Shown piece by piece: positions 12,041 through 22,699 of a stretch of 64,000 nt of DNA (the stretch's first letter is position 1; every line of letters starts with the position of its first letter). This DNA is from Cladopsammia gracilis (lineage: Eukaryota > Cnidaria > Anthozoa > Scleractinia > Dendrophylliidae), in contig JAJGOT010000001.1 of NCBI GenBank assembly GCA_022457155.1, positions 444,001 through 508,000 on the forward strand. The letters run 5' to 3'. Made by a program: the position numbers and the translations under genes. The notes beneath the pieces are model-generated. The model was not told the DNA's origin. It did no database searches and saw nothing but the letters and a program-made list of their open reading frames with translations.

Positions 12041-12586
12041 GACGCAATGGATCGTTCACGGTATCTGCAGTTTAGTTGATTTATTATTATTTTTATACCG
12101 TGGTGGTCTACTGAATAGATCCGATCCATTTGCACTCTCTATCTTAAGGAGAAGAATGGTTTGGCCATTCGATGTGTTTCTCTCCCTATGGCGCTGACAT
12201 GTATCGGTTTGTTAAGTTGAGTTGCTCTTTGGCCATATGCCACAATTGTTTGTGGCGTGACCGTTGCGCAATTTTCCCCATCACAGCTCTTTCTAGAATG
12301 ATTAGCGACATATATGAGATAGGTGCAGTGGTTCCGAGTCTCATTATGTTCTAGCTATGGCACACTGACGAGGGCATAATAAGCCCGAAACAGCTGTCTG
12401 TGTCTGCTTTCTAGTTTTGAGCGCTGATCATGTCAGGTTTGGCCGATCGTAGTGCCATTTCGAGAGAATGTCTTTTCACATTGTTTGATCGGTGCTTGCA
12501 GTGGTCTGTTGCTTATCACTGTTTGTATTTGATTCAATGTGACGCAATGGATCGTTCACGGTATCTGCAGTTTAGTTGATTTATTA
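12041..12586 (+). repeat. 46-bp direct repeats bracketing the ribozyme
   Basis: TGACGCAATGGATCGTTCAC and the next 26 bases (through TTTAGTTGATTTATTA) occur at about 12040-12087 and again at 12539-12586, nearly unchanged. The hammerhead motif lies between them. Penelope-like retroelements often carry pseudo-LTRs with hammerheads, so these copies may mark pseudo-LTR segments. No reverse transcriptase is seen nearby. Confidence 0.7.
12351..12414 (+). ncRNA. Type I hammerhead ribozyme (Penelope-like type)
   Basis: All core positions are present in order. Stem I is GGCACA (12359-12364) with TGTGTC (12399-12404): six pairs, one of them G-U. The core CTGACGA is 12365-12371. Stem II is GGGC (12372-12375) with GCCC (12383-12386) around the 7-base loop ATAATAA. 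GAA is 12387-12389. The minimal stem III is the palindrome ACAGCTGT (12390-12397), and the predicted cleavage is after C12398. CTAG at 12351-12354 and 12411-12414 can extend stem I past an internal loop. A four-pair stem III without a proper loop is typical of retroelement hammerheads, which are thought to act as dimers. Activity is inferred, not shown. Confidence 0.85.
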
Positions 12587-12837
12587 GTAACCAAGCCTTT
12601 TGTAATGGTCGATGCTATTTCTCTCTGCTGTTTATGCCTGGATTCGGACGAAAATAAAAAATATAAGATATAAAAATATTAGATTCGGACGAAAATAAAA
12701 TATCATTATTAAATCAAATTGGGCCTAGATAAATCGATTATCTAAGCTAGATTCGCGGTTAGGTAAGATTTAGGGTTCGGGTGACCCGTTATTGATATAT
12801 ATTAAGAAAAGCACCTTTTATAATTAAATTTTTCTTG

Positions 12838-12912
12838 GGTTTGCCGGATCAACCTAGTGGTAAGAGAGAGTTGTTAGCATGCAGAGGTTCCGGGTTCGAT
12901 TCCAGGTAATTA
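12838..12912 (+). pseudogene. tRNA-Ala(AGC)-like pseudogene or SINE head
   Basis: The sequence CTAGTGGTAAGAG resembles a D-arm with A box, TTAGCAT resembles an anticodon loop with AGC, and GGTTCGATTCC (12893-12903) is a B box. The anticodon stem does not pair and the acceptor ends do not match, so it is not a functional tRNA. It is either a decayed tRNA copy or the head of a SINE. Confidence 0.6.
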
Positions 12913-15185
12913 TATTCCATTTTTCTTCTTCTGATAGAAAAAATAATTCTAAAATTGGTGAAAATTTTTCTAAGTGTCGCTAAAATGGCAACGACCGTTT
13001 ACGACAGGGAAATGTGCGTCTTCTTTACCGATAACCCGTTCATTACGCATACGGGTATTCACGCGCGGGTTAAAAATAACCACACAGGAAGCAAGCAACA
13101 CACACCATGAAAATATTAAAGGTACGGCTTTTTTATTGAGAAATGTTGCGAATAATTATCTTCTTGAAACTATTACCGGATTCCCATACAAATCCTTACA
13201 TTTGCAGCCATGTTGATATTACGTAATACGCACGGTACCACACATATTAAACTGACTCTCACACTGAGCTTGGGGTACCTGTGGTTTTGGCATATTAATA
13301 TACACAAATCTTTGAATTTCCCGCCATCTTGCCCTGATTACCCATGATGCAACTTAGAGCGTGAACTCCTCTATTCTAATCATTTTTATTCTGAAATACG
13401 TCAATCGAACGCGCCCTCAAGTGGGACTGTTCGCGCTGGCCCGCACGTTTTCATACGTCACGATAGGTCGCCAAATCTTTCAAAGTGATCGACACTGAAA
13501 TTCAATAACATGATCTTGAACTTTTAAGCATTTCGATGATTCAGATCTCATTTAATTCAGTATTTTGCTTTACGTGCAAGAATAAACCTTCTTCGTTTAT
13601 AAAAGGACGAAAGACTTCTGCTCTGCAGGCCGGAAATCTACTGCTGTGTTAAGAGTTCTATCGCTTGGATACTTTAGAAACTCTTAAAGTCAATCTACTC
13701 ATTTGAGTGCATTTAACAGATTAGCACTAATCCAAATTGAGCCGATAATTAATGTGTTCTGTTATTTGGTGCATTTAGTTTAGGATTATTTATTTCCTAA
13801 TTGCCCATAAGCAAAAAAAAAATTTCTAACCAGTTTAATACGTGTAAGTGACGATGTGGCTGAAAAAAACTCATCACACTTTTCACTGATGAATAGCTAA
13901 CATGCACAGTTGAAGCGGATGGGCGTGACAACAGGGTGGGGATGACAACGGCGTGGGTAGATGTATTGGCGTGACAGAAGTTTGAGGAGATTGATGGGCG
14001 TGACAGCAGCTTGGGGAAGTGAGTGGGAGTCATTGTTCCGGAGGGTAATGTATTCTAATAAAACTGGGAAATACATGATGAAATCTGTCACGATTGTAAC
14101 AAACTGAGATAAATCTATGTGCCGGAAATTAAAAACAAAAATAGAGACTATAATTAAGTAAAGCTAAAGTCCGAAAAGAAAAAAAAAAAGGGAAAAAAAA
14201 AGGAAAGAAGGGTTGACATTTGTTTTGAAGGAGAAAAAACTATAGTTTTCATCGCTACTTTCGATTCATTTGTCGGAGTCGTTCATTGTGCCGAGGGGAC
14301 ATGATGGTATTTTAAGTAGATCATACCTATACCATTAGAGTTAGTAAGCGTTATATGTCTCGGTATGCTCTTAGTTTGTCGGTTATGTTTGTTCAATTTT
14401 TTTTTTTGGTTGATTAGGTCTTTCTTAGATCCTACGTATCGTTTACAGCATTATCGTTTGCGGTCTTGTGCAGATTTGAGTTCTATTTTTGAATAGAGGA
14501 CACGGTCTATCGATTCTGCTGCAATGGAAATGATCAGCCATGATTGTCTGTAATCTTTTCAGTTTGGTGATACTTTATAAAGCCTAAAAAATTACTCTAT
14601 TAGTCCTTTCAGAGTAAAATAAGTGGCTTGCGACTGCAGATGGCCAGGATGGAAATGGATTGCAACTTGAAGAATGGCTTTATCGCCTCGTGTCTTGAAA
14701 AACTTCGGCAAATTATGGTTGAGTTATTCTCTTCTGAGTTTATGCATCATCTGTCCCTTAGTTCAAAAAATTTGTTTCATGACATTTCACAAGTAAATCG
14801 CCAAAAACGTCCAGGTCCAGTATTTGCAATTGCTTTGATGTAATTTCCACAAAGTTATTTGCTCCTCTGCTATGCCAATTATCTTATATATAATTTGTTA
14901 TTGTTGCTAATAAAAATAAGGGTAAATGATGCAATGCTACGTTGCGGGCGCCAACGGAAATGACAAACACGTTCGATTAAAACACGTCATCACATTATTT
15001 CTTTAGCTTTCAATCTCGTGCCCTTTTGAAATCCAATCGCTAAGGATCACATAGGACGATGATGACAGGAACATCAAAAGTTTATTTTAATAAATATTTC
15101 TCCATTGAAAGCGACAAACACTCACAGTACACGAAACATACAAGGCGGATATTTCAACTCGCAGCTTACAAGTGCTCTTGACTTC
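12913..15185. other. Upstream region of the ShKT gene, with repeat fragments
   Basis: I see no earlier exon of the ShKT gene. Around 14620-14680 is a fragment related to the TTAA MITE at 26607-27008: the words GATGGCCAGGATGGAAATGG and GATTGCAACTTGA match it in inverted form. A-rich tracts lie at 14170-14205 and a T run at 14397-14407. No TATA box or initiator can be assigned with confidence. Confidence 0.5.
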
Positions 15186-18100
15186 ATGGATTTGTTGAAC
15201 GTTGTTTTCTTTACAGTGTCCTTATGTTCAATGGTAATCCAATACACTCATGCAGGTACATTTTATGTTTTATTTTTACTTTTATGTTCAACACAGAAGG
15301 CTTTGTTTAGATATTTTGTTAGTAATTTGGAACAATACTTTGCCCTGATCCTCTTTATATTGCAGGTCATTCAACCCTCCATGTTCAGTTTCAATATTCT
15401 CCCCAATCATCAGTCATACTGATTTACGTTAATTTTCTTATGGTAGAATCAGCTTTTAATTTCATTACATTGAGTATACATTCTTGGTGAGGTTAAAAGT
15501 TTAAGACCCTTTATCAGATCTGCTAACTGTTAGTCAGTTGAGACTCCAAAGTCGAATTAACATTCAATACGTTAAAGAAAAAGATCATGACTGTGCCTGT
15601 TTTAACTTGCGCGCAAACGCCTAAGGAAATGGAGCCGTCTGCGGGCAGGCAATGGCTTTTCCTGATTGCCTTTAGTTGTGGTTCGTTTAATAGGAACATT
15701 CGAGAGAACGGCTCAATTCTCGAATGCCGCCCAAAGACCTTTTTCCTCAAGCCCACGCATGTTCAGTTTTATTTAAACTTTCTTCTTTTTGTTTCTACCC
15801 TCATGTCAATGTTCTTTCGAATTTTCTTTTTTCCACACGAATAAAAAAAACATAACTACTGTTATGAGAAATTATTATGTTTACTGGGGATTAATTAATT
15901 ATTAAAGATGGATTTTTATCCTTTTAATCTCCTTCAACCAGTGTCCAATTAAAAACTTCATCCAAGTTTCTATTGTCATGTATTTCCAGTTATTTCATGA
16001 CCCGGCTTTATATGAAATGGAATTCCATGTTGTGTAAGTTTCAGCTAGTTTTACATGTAATGGTAAAAATATCTTGCAATTGTTCATGTGTCATGACAAC
16101 ATCAATCACTGTGCAAACATTTGGAGTCATGAAGACGGATTTAACTGGATGCAATTAAAATTTGTTGTTTTTATTGTTATTTTAAAATGGACTTTTGTTT
16201 ATTATATAACCACATTAGAAAGGTTGCTATGGACAGGAAAACATTTTGCAAACAAATCATACCAAATTGTATAAACATTCTGAAGTTCCCACTATTTAAA
16301 GATTTGCCATTTCCCTCATTTTGAATACTTGTTAATCCTTATATTTCTTGACCATTTGATAAATCTACTTGAAAAAGGTGGAAAATCTGGTTAAATTTTT
16401 CGCGCTAAACCAAATATGACAAGTAAAGACAACGCAACTCTCCTCATTCTTTTCGCGGCTTAACAGCTCGTATGTGACAACCGTCTTCTCAACCCAACTC
16501 CCGTTTGCGCAGGTTCTGTCGCCCTAACTACGGGGGTTAGGGAGATGAGACGGGCACCTACAAACGCCTTTTGCCTAAGCGCGGATAATACGGCCAGTTA
16601 CACAGGATAAAATAGTCCAAATAAGGCGCTACTATATTTTTATTAGGTCACTTTCCATGGCATGTATTACATCATGTAGTATGCCGTTTTATGTCTTCGT
16701 GAAACTGACTCAACGGTTGAGATTGAGAGGGCCGAAAAAATATATATATATATACACGTTCCACGCGCACTGCGCTGAAACAAGAAACTACGTATGGGGA
16801 CGTGACGTGAGACGCCAGGTCTTAGGTTCCGCGTCAATTACTGTAATAGAAGTGATTGTGTTTTGCGGCAGACGACAAACACCGGCATAGAAAAACTAAA
16901 GAGATTAAACGCCAGAACAGAAAAAGCTGATCTTGCCGTCCGTCGTTTGCCATCGTACGTGAGACTGACAGGCCCCTTCGTGTAGAAAACGGTGGCAGTA
17001 AACATGAAGGGCGCCAAAGTTCTTATCACGTGACCAACCCTGAACGGGAACAAGTGCATGTCTCACAAATAGTGAGGGAAAATTCCTGTTTTGAGATGAA
17101 GAACGTTTAAAATGTTATATGTAGTGAGATATACTTATAAATGTGTTAGCCGATGAAAACACATGCATACCAACAGTTAATAATGATCGTTTCTAATTCA
17201 TTTCCATTCAGTAGCTGTATGTGAAGATAAGGATCCCAGCTGTCCTGGGATACTAAAGTTCTGTATCTACGCCGGCACAAAGGAACGATGTCCACTGACA
17301 TGTAAACAATGTCGTAAGTAATGCTTTAATAATGTCCTAGCTAAGTATATCTTCAATACGTTATTTTATTCTAATGCTTTTTGGGGCTATCGAAGATTTT
17401 TATAGTGCAGTTTTCAATAGAGTGTCGAAAGCAATTTCTCAATGGTCGTGAGTAGAATGGATACTCCAAAATCAGGTTGGACCACCTCGGAAACTTATGG
17501 AGAATTATATAACGTAAGGTCAACACTTAGCACTTATTTTCAAAAAATTTTGAAGTGTAAAAAAGAAAATCTAAAATCCCCACTCAGGATCAGCTAGGCT
17601 TAGGTAGGTATAGCCTACCGTACCACTGTACCACCTAGCTTCTCGGGTTGCTTTGTCCTAAATTTAACTAACAGATATAAACTGCTACCCCAAACCTCAA
17701 CTGAAAGCTAACCAGTTACTCCGTTATATAAGTCTAAATAAGGCGTCCGAGGTGGTCCAACCTGATTTTGGAGTATCCATTCTAGTCACCACCATTTCGC
17801 AAGAATAGACCATTTTACAGTGTCTACTTAGTAACCTGGTCTTTGTATGGGAATGAGGCTGGAGTTGACCTTGTTTTGACAGAAACCTTTCTTCTTTTCA
17901 TATGTAAATCATGTTGTTCTTATGCTAACTAACATGATTTACATATGAAAAGCAGGAAGGTTTGTATCAAAACAAAGTCAACTCCAGCCTCACTTTCACA
18001 CAAAGGCCAGGGTGCTAAGCACACAGCTGTAAAATGGTCTATTGCCTTGGTTTTGCATTGCTCAGTACACTAGGGTGATTGGCTAAAAACATCTCGCGCC

Positions 18101-19134
18101 TTTTTATAAACCAATCAGAAGTAAAACCAAAACCAATCGCCACTTGCTCGCACACGTTTTCCGGCGCTAGGCGCCGGTTAATAGTATTTGCTTCGAGTTC
18201 TGATTGGTCCATGCATTAGATTGTTTGTATCTGCTATGATTGGCCATACGTGATTAGTTTGGTTTTGTTTTTACGCCACTCGATTGAAAACTGCTCTAAT
18301 TTCCAACAATGTCTTCAAAATGTGCGAGATAACTTTTCGAAATAAAATCATACCAACATGCATTCTACATTCTCAAACGAAATACAATTTATTAGAGCGG
18401 TTTTCAATAGAGAACCAAAGTGATGACGTCACAAAAACTAAATTTGTGAAATTATGGGATTTGATTAGATATTCGAAAGGGCATGACGAGAAATGCCCGC
18501 TTGCCAAAAATCAGCCTCTTATTGCAATTTGGGAGTGAGATATTGGCATCGTTTGTGCATTTTTCATGGTCATGGCTAGCGGAATGTTTCGCGGGCGGCG
18601 ACTGTACATGTTTGTCAGAGCGTTGGGCAGGGCTAATTCGCGGGCGCGTATATCTTAGCAATTTTAAAACCAAAGCGAGGCTGTGTTTTTCGCGCGGCTA
18701 CACTGCCGAATGTCACGTCAACTCGGTAAACAATTTGTTTAGCGGAGAAAACCAGTTCAAATTACAGTCGCGGCGTGTGGTAATGTAAAACTAAAGACAA
18801 CGCGAATTGTTTCGACTTCTAATTATCGCACTATATAAGAAATTCACTTTTTTTTCCGTTAATAGAAAATGTTTCACCATCACCTGCAACATCGTTATCG
18901 TCATCATCAACAACATCGTCATCACTGATGTCTATAGCGTCATCGTCCAGCCTTGCTCCCACGCAAAGCACTGCGGTTGTCTCAAGGCCAAGTGCGCACT
19001 TACATGATCAAAACGGTGGATGGAAAAATAATCAGACAACGATAAGTGGAACTGCATCGACGACAAACTTTATACAAGCAAATACGCTGATATTAGTAGG
19101 GATATTATGGAGTTATTTTTTTTCTTGCTGGTAA
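15186..19134 (+). CDS. Small ShKT-domain surface or secreted protein, 3 exons
   Basis: The exons are 15186-15255, 17212-17313 and 18866-19134, giving 441 bases and 146 residues. Exon 1 starts at an ATG and encodes a 23-residue signal peptide: a hydrophobic core, then a small-residue cleavage site ending in Ala. Exon 2 is flanked by TTCCATTCAG and GTAAGT and encodes one ShKT module with six cysteines in the family's order and no internal stop. Exon 3 follows a strong pyrimidine tract and encodes a Ser/Thr-rich stalk, one N-x-T site, and a hydrophobic last ~16 residues before TAA, as in a GPI-anchor signal. Intron phases are 1 and 1, so the middle exon is a symmetric shufflable module. ShKT domains occur in potassium-channel-blocking peptides but also in many enzymes and matrix proteins. 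The stalk and possible anchor suggest a surface protein rather than a free toxin. The gene model is inferred; exon 1 is the least certain. Confidence 0.65.
17444..17793. mobile_element. Nested MITE with ~45-bp inverted ends and a tRNA-like core
   Basis: The inverted ends contain GAATGGATACTCCAAAATCA and its complement, and the pairing continues into CAGGTTGGACCACCTCGGA. The interior, read on the minus strand, contains CTAGGTGGTACAGTGGTACGG, close to a tRNA D-arm/A box. Other copies are at 42833-43163 and 59042-59360. ATTTCTCAA and ATTTCGCAA at the flanks may be a diverged 9-bp target duplication. Confidence 0.8.
17806..18041. mobile_element. Nested foldback MITE, TAGACCATTTTACAG ends
   Basis: The ends TAGACCATTTTACAG and CTGTAAAATGGTCTA are inverted. 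Near the centre, a long stem pairs TTTCATATGTAAATCATGTT with its complement after a short loop. It lies just after the preceding nested MITE, inside the same host element. Confidence 0.8.
18541..18790 (+). repeat. Dispersed repeat shared with intron 1 of dioxygenase copy A
   Basis: Blocks such as CATTTTTCATGGTCATGG, GGGCGCG, TTTTAAAACCAAAGCGAGGC and TTTAGCGGA occur in the same order and strand at about 31950-32290. The similarity is diverged but collinear. It lies between the nested MITEs and exon 3 of the ShKT gene. Confidence 0.65.
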
Positions 19135-19852
19135 AATGGGCAAAGATCATGTGATATAGGCAAATTAATCAGACTCTTAGCCAAAGTCATCCGAGTGAAT
19201 ACTTGTTTTACTCATAATTAAGGACTCGTTCGCGCTATGTATTTATGCGTATCCTTAATACACTGACGCAATGTTATGCCATGCCATGTTTTCTGTTAGC
19301 CTTCACTAGCCCTACCAGTCCTTGTTTTGGAAAAGTTTCCACATAGAAGAAGTAGTTAGCAAGAAGTAGCAAGTTGCAATTAATTATATCTTTCTAACTT
19401 AGGCATACTTTTCTGTAAGATTTTTTTCTACTATACCAGATTATTTGCAAAACTTTTGCATCCTGGCCGTTTATGGCCTCTGAAGGAGTGAAATGTTAAT
19501 GAAATTCCTCTTTTGATGCAATTTTAAAAACGTTTTCTCTTTGAAATAATCGAACTTCTTTGAAAGTGGAGACTTTGTGTCAACTACATGTTCTAAAATG
19601 TATTTGCCTGCGGCACTTGGAAAAAAGAGGACAGCAAAGCAAAGACCCAGCAAAGGCGTTTTAAATTCTCAATTCTAAATTCTTCATTTATATATTGCAT
19701 ATTTTCTAATCAGCTAATCGAAGACTAAATTACTGCTCTTACTTGGCGACAAAGAAGGCTGGCCAAGAACATAAGAAGAGTATGTCAAAGAATTAACTCT
19801 ATGTTAAACTCCAGTGCTGAGAGTAACTCATAAATTTCCAACTGAGCGTTAA

Positions 19853-20377
19853 AGTGCACATGAAGTGAAATTTCACTACGTTTTATTTTAGGGTTTTATG
19901 TTGTTTAAATCACCTTTATTTCATTTTCAATCGTTCTTCTCTTTTGCGCGAAGAGGATCCACTAGCTATTTTTAGCAGTTTGAAAACTTCCGCCGGGGCC
20001 TGAAATTTGCGACATTTTCAGCGCGGCCAAAAAGGTCTTTGTGACGTCATTCGTGTGTTCGATAACAACAAAACATAACGGAGAAGAGGACGAACCCGGT
20101 GCTAACATACGCGTTGCTTTCGGCCATATTTAATAGAAAAAATAATCCTTCCACAAGTTGCCAAAACTTCACTGTAAAACGAGTGACGCGCTCAGTTGTA
20201 AACACACTAATGATGTCACTAGAACCCAGGTCCTTGTCTAATACGTCCAACTTGCATCGCTTGTTAAAATATGTTCCCGCCACTTCAAGTGACATTTTCG
20301 TATCAAAATAATTCTTAAAACACCTATTTTCAGATTACCGAAAAAAAATGGTAGTGAAATTTCACTTCATGTGCACC
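19853..20377. mobile_element. 525-bp TTAA-flanked MITE (piggyBac-type)
   Basis: TTAA flanks both sides (19849-19852 and 20378-20381). The ends are 27-bp inverted repeats differing only at the first base, beginning GTGCACATGAAGTGAAATTT. The interior holds CRE-like TGACGTCA at 20041-20048 and no coding frame I recognise. It sits about 700 bases past the ShKT stop codon. Confidence 0.85.
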
Positions 20378-20807
20378 TTAAGGAATCGAAATAGGGACCA
20401 CACGAGGCAAATTAAAGAAAAAAATATTTCACCTCGGTGGTATTAGAACCAACGGCCTCCGAGTAGAAGATTGGCAGGTGTTGGCCTACGAGCAAGCTCT
20501 CGGTCTCAGAAAAACAAATAGAAAAAACTATTGGAGGTCTATTTAGACTTATATTAATCCCAAGACAATAATTAAAAGTGTATAACAGCTGGAAACCCGT
20601 GCAATTTCGTGTCAGTTTATTTTTTCTCTCTAATTTCTTTTCATTGTTGTTCTTTTTTTTTAATGCAAGTTGAAAGGTCGTCACACACGGGGCAACTACT
20701 AGTCGCCTTCGTGTGAACTTCTAATTTCAGCAAAAAGGGAGTCGCGGCGACTGGTTACAGAAATTCAAACCGCTTAAAATTGAAGCGAATGTCAGTCGCC
20801 GCTGCGA

Positions 20808-21463
20808 CTAGCCGCGGCAATCTCCTCGTGGCAATCTACTCGTGCAACTAGTCGCGGCAATCTCCTCGCGCAACTAGTCGCGACAATCTCCTCGCGCAAC
20901 TAGTCGCCCAATCTCCTCTCGCAACTAGTCGCTGCAATCTCCTCGCGCAACTAGTCGCAGCAATCTCCTCGCGCAACTAGTCGCCACAGTCTCCTCGCGC
21001 AACTAGTCGCGGAAATCTCCTCGTGCAACTAGTCGCGGCAATCTCCTCATGCAACTAGTCGTGGCAATCTGCAAGTGCAACTAGTCGCGGCGATCTCCTC
21101 ATGCAACTAGTCGCGGCAATCTCCTCGTGCAACTAGTCGCAGCAATCTCCTCGTGCAACTAGTCGCGGCAATCTCCTCGTGCAACTAGTCACTGCAATCT
21201 CCTCATGCAACTAGTCACTGCAATCTGCTCGTGCAACTAGTCGCGCCAATCTCCTCATGCAACTAGTCGCGGCAATCTCCTCGTGCAACTAGTCGCTGCA
21301 ATCCCCTCGTGCAACTAGTCGCTGCAATCTCCTCATGCAACTAGTCACTGCAATCTGCTCGTGCAACTAGTCCCGCCAATCTCCTCATGCAACTAGTCGC
21401 GGCAATCTCCTCGTGCAACTAGTCGCTGCAATCTCCTCGTGCAACTAGTCGCTGCGACCAAAT
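20808..21463 (+). repeat. 26-bp minisatellite, about 25 units
   Basis: The unit is CAATCTCCTCGTGCAACTAG plus TCGCGG, repeated head to tail. Most units differ by one to three bases, mainly at the CG dinucleotides (CGTG, CGCG or ATG; GCGG, GCTG or ACTG). A larger repeat is visible inside: the order of variants near 21180-21290 recurs near 21320-21420. Flanking sequence at 20685-20805 contains related GTCGCCGC words, so the array probably grew inside a transposon. Confidence 0.95.
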
Positions 21464-22690
21464 AAAAGAATTAACTAATCAAAGGCCAAATTAAAGTGTT
21501 TCTGCAACTAGTCGCATCGTGTTTACTGCTCGTGAGACTAGTCGTTGTGACCAAATTAAAGAAGAGAAAAACAACAATAAATAACCGAATCAGTTTCTTC
21601 GTGTAAACAACCACAAGGTGACTTGAGTCCAAAATAAAAGTTGAGGTTTTTCGGGGGCGCTGCGTCGGAGGAGAAAATTTTAATCACTGGCAGAACCGCT
21701 TTCTTCATAACAAATCCACCCACACATACTTTAGTATGCCTTGCTGAACTGGTCCTCACTGACACCTAGCAGCTTTACTTTCAACGGCAGTTTCTACCAA
21801 TGTAATGGGGTTAACCGTTAGCCGTAAAAGTGCCGAATAATTAGGCGTTAAGCGTTAGGGTAAAGTATTATGTAAATAGTACAAGTGTTGTTCTGAGGTA
21901 TGTTGAATGAATTGTAAGTAGCGTTTTAGGTGACGTTTGAAATGTAAGTTTTGTAGTATGTAACTTATGTACAAAATAATGTAAGTGTGGTATGAAGTGT
22001 AAACTTGTGAAATGTAAATTAAATAAAAAAATAAATAAAAATAAGTTAATAAATGAAAAAAAATATATATTTCTCGCCAAGATTTGCCATTTGCAAATCT
22101 CATGTTAAGACTGTTATGCTGTTATGTGAGTTTGTGTCTTGTCTAAGAATGGTCCCAAGACCTTAAATGTGTTTTACACCAATGGGAATTTATTTTTAAC
22201 TTTTTTTAAAATAGAAATTAATTTTTAAAATTTTCAGTTAATCGTAACGTGCAGAAATTAACCGTTAGCCGTAAAAAAGCCAACATTTTAACCGTTGAGA
22301 CCCTCATATAACCCTTTCACTCCCAGAGTCAATAATGGAGACATGTAGTGCAGTTCTAATTTTTGAGTTTGGTGTGACCATTTAAATGAAGCCTCTTGGG
22401 CAGTACTTTTGCATGTTACTATTTGATTTTCAATATTTTATAAAATGAAATTTGGGATTTTTCATGAATTTTAATGTTTGGCACCTTTGAGAGTTAACGA
22501 GTTGAAAGACTACTTGGTCCACAGCAACCCTCAATAGAGGATGGCTCAAATGGAACCTTGCCCTGTCACCAGGGCGGATACATAATCCGCCATGCTGTCA
22601 ACGTCCACGATTAAAGACTAGCGCCCATACCAACCCAGCAGTGGAGATCAACACCGCTGAAAATACAACAGAGGTTCTCATTCACGACAA
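21464..22690. other. AT-rich spacer with paired TTAACCGTTAGCCGTAAAA motifs
   Basis: The motif occurs at about 21809 and again near 22258, in the same orientation. Between them lies AT-rich sequence with repeated ATGTAA words (21900-22060). This could be a small element, but the ends do not form an inverted pair. No gene is seen. Confidence 0.5.
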
Positions 22691-22699
22691 GCAACCTCG

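Larger units (their letters stand above)
17404..18300. mobile_element. MITE with GCAGTTTTCAAT ends, invaded by two other MITEs
   Basis: The left end (GTGCAGTTTTCAATAGAGTG) and right end (CACTCGATTGAAAACTGCTC) are inverted repeats. The uninterrupted relative at 59608-59895 runs straight from the left end to TTGCTTTGGTTTTGCATTGC. Here about 600 bases made of two other elements sit between those points. The interior GATTGGCTAAAA...CATCTCGCGCC is shared with 47828-48089, 50810-51035 and 59608-59895. It lies inside intron 2 of the ShKT gene. Confidence 0.8.

Noticed and set aside
11928..12197. 89-codon plus-strand frame before the ribozyme
   Set aside because: No domain resemblance; part of it is the 46-bp repeat also found at 12539-12586 in a non-coding setting.
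12838..12912. A functional tRNA-Ala gene
   Set aside because: Only the boxes and anticodon loop fit; the anticodon and acceptor stems do not pair, so it is listed as a pseudogene or SINE head.
20808..21463. Regular 26-bp repeats suggesting a CRISPR array
   Set aside because: The units are directly adjacent with no unique spacers, and the window is eukaryotic; it is a minisatellite.
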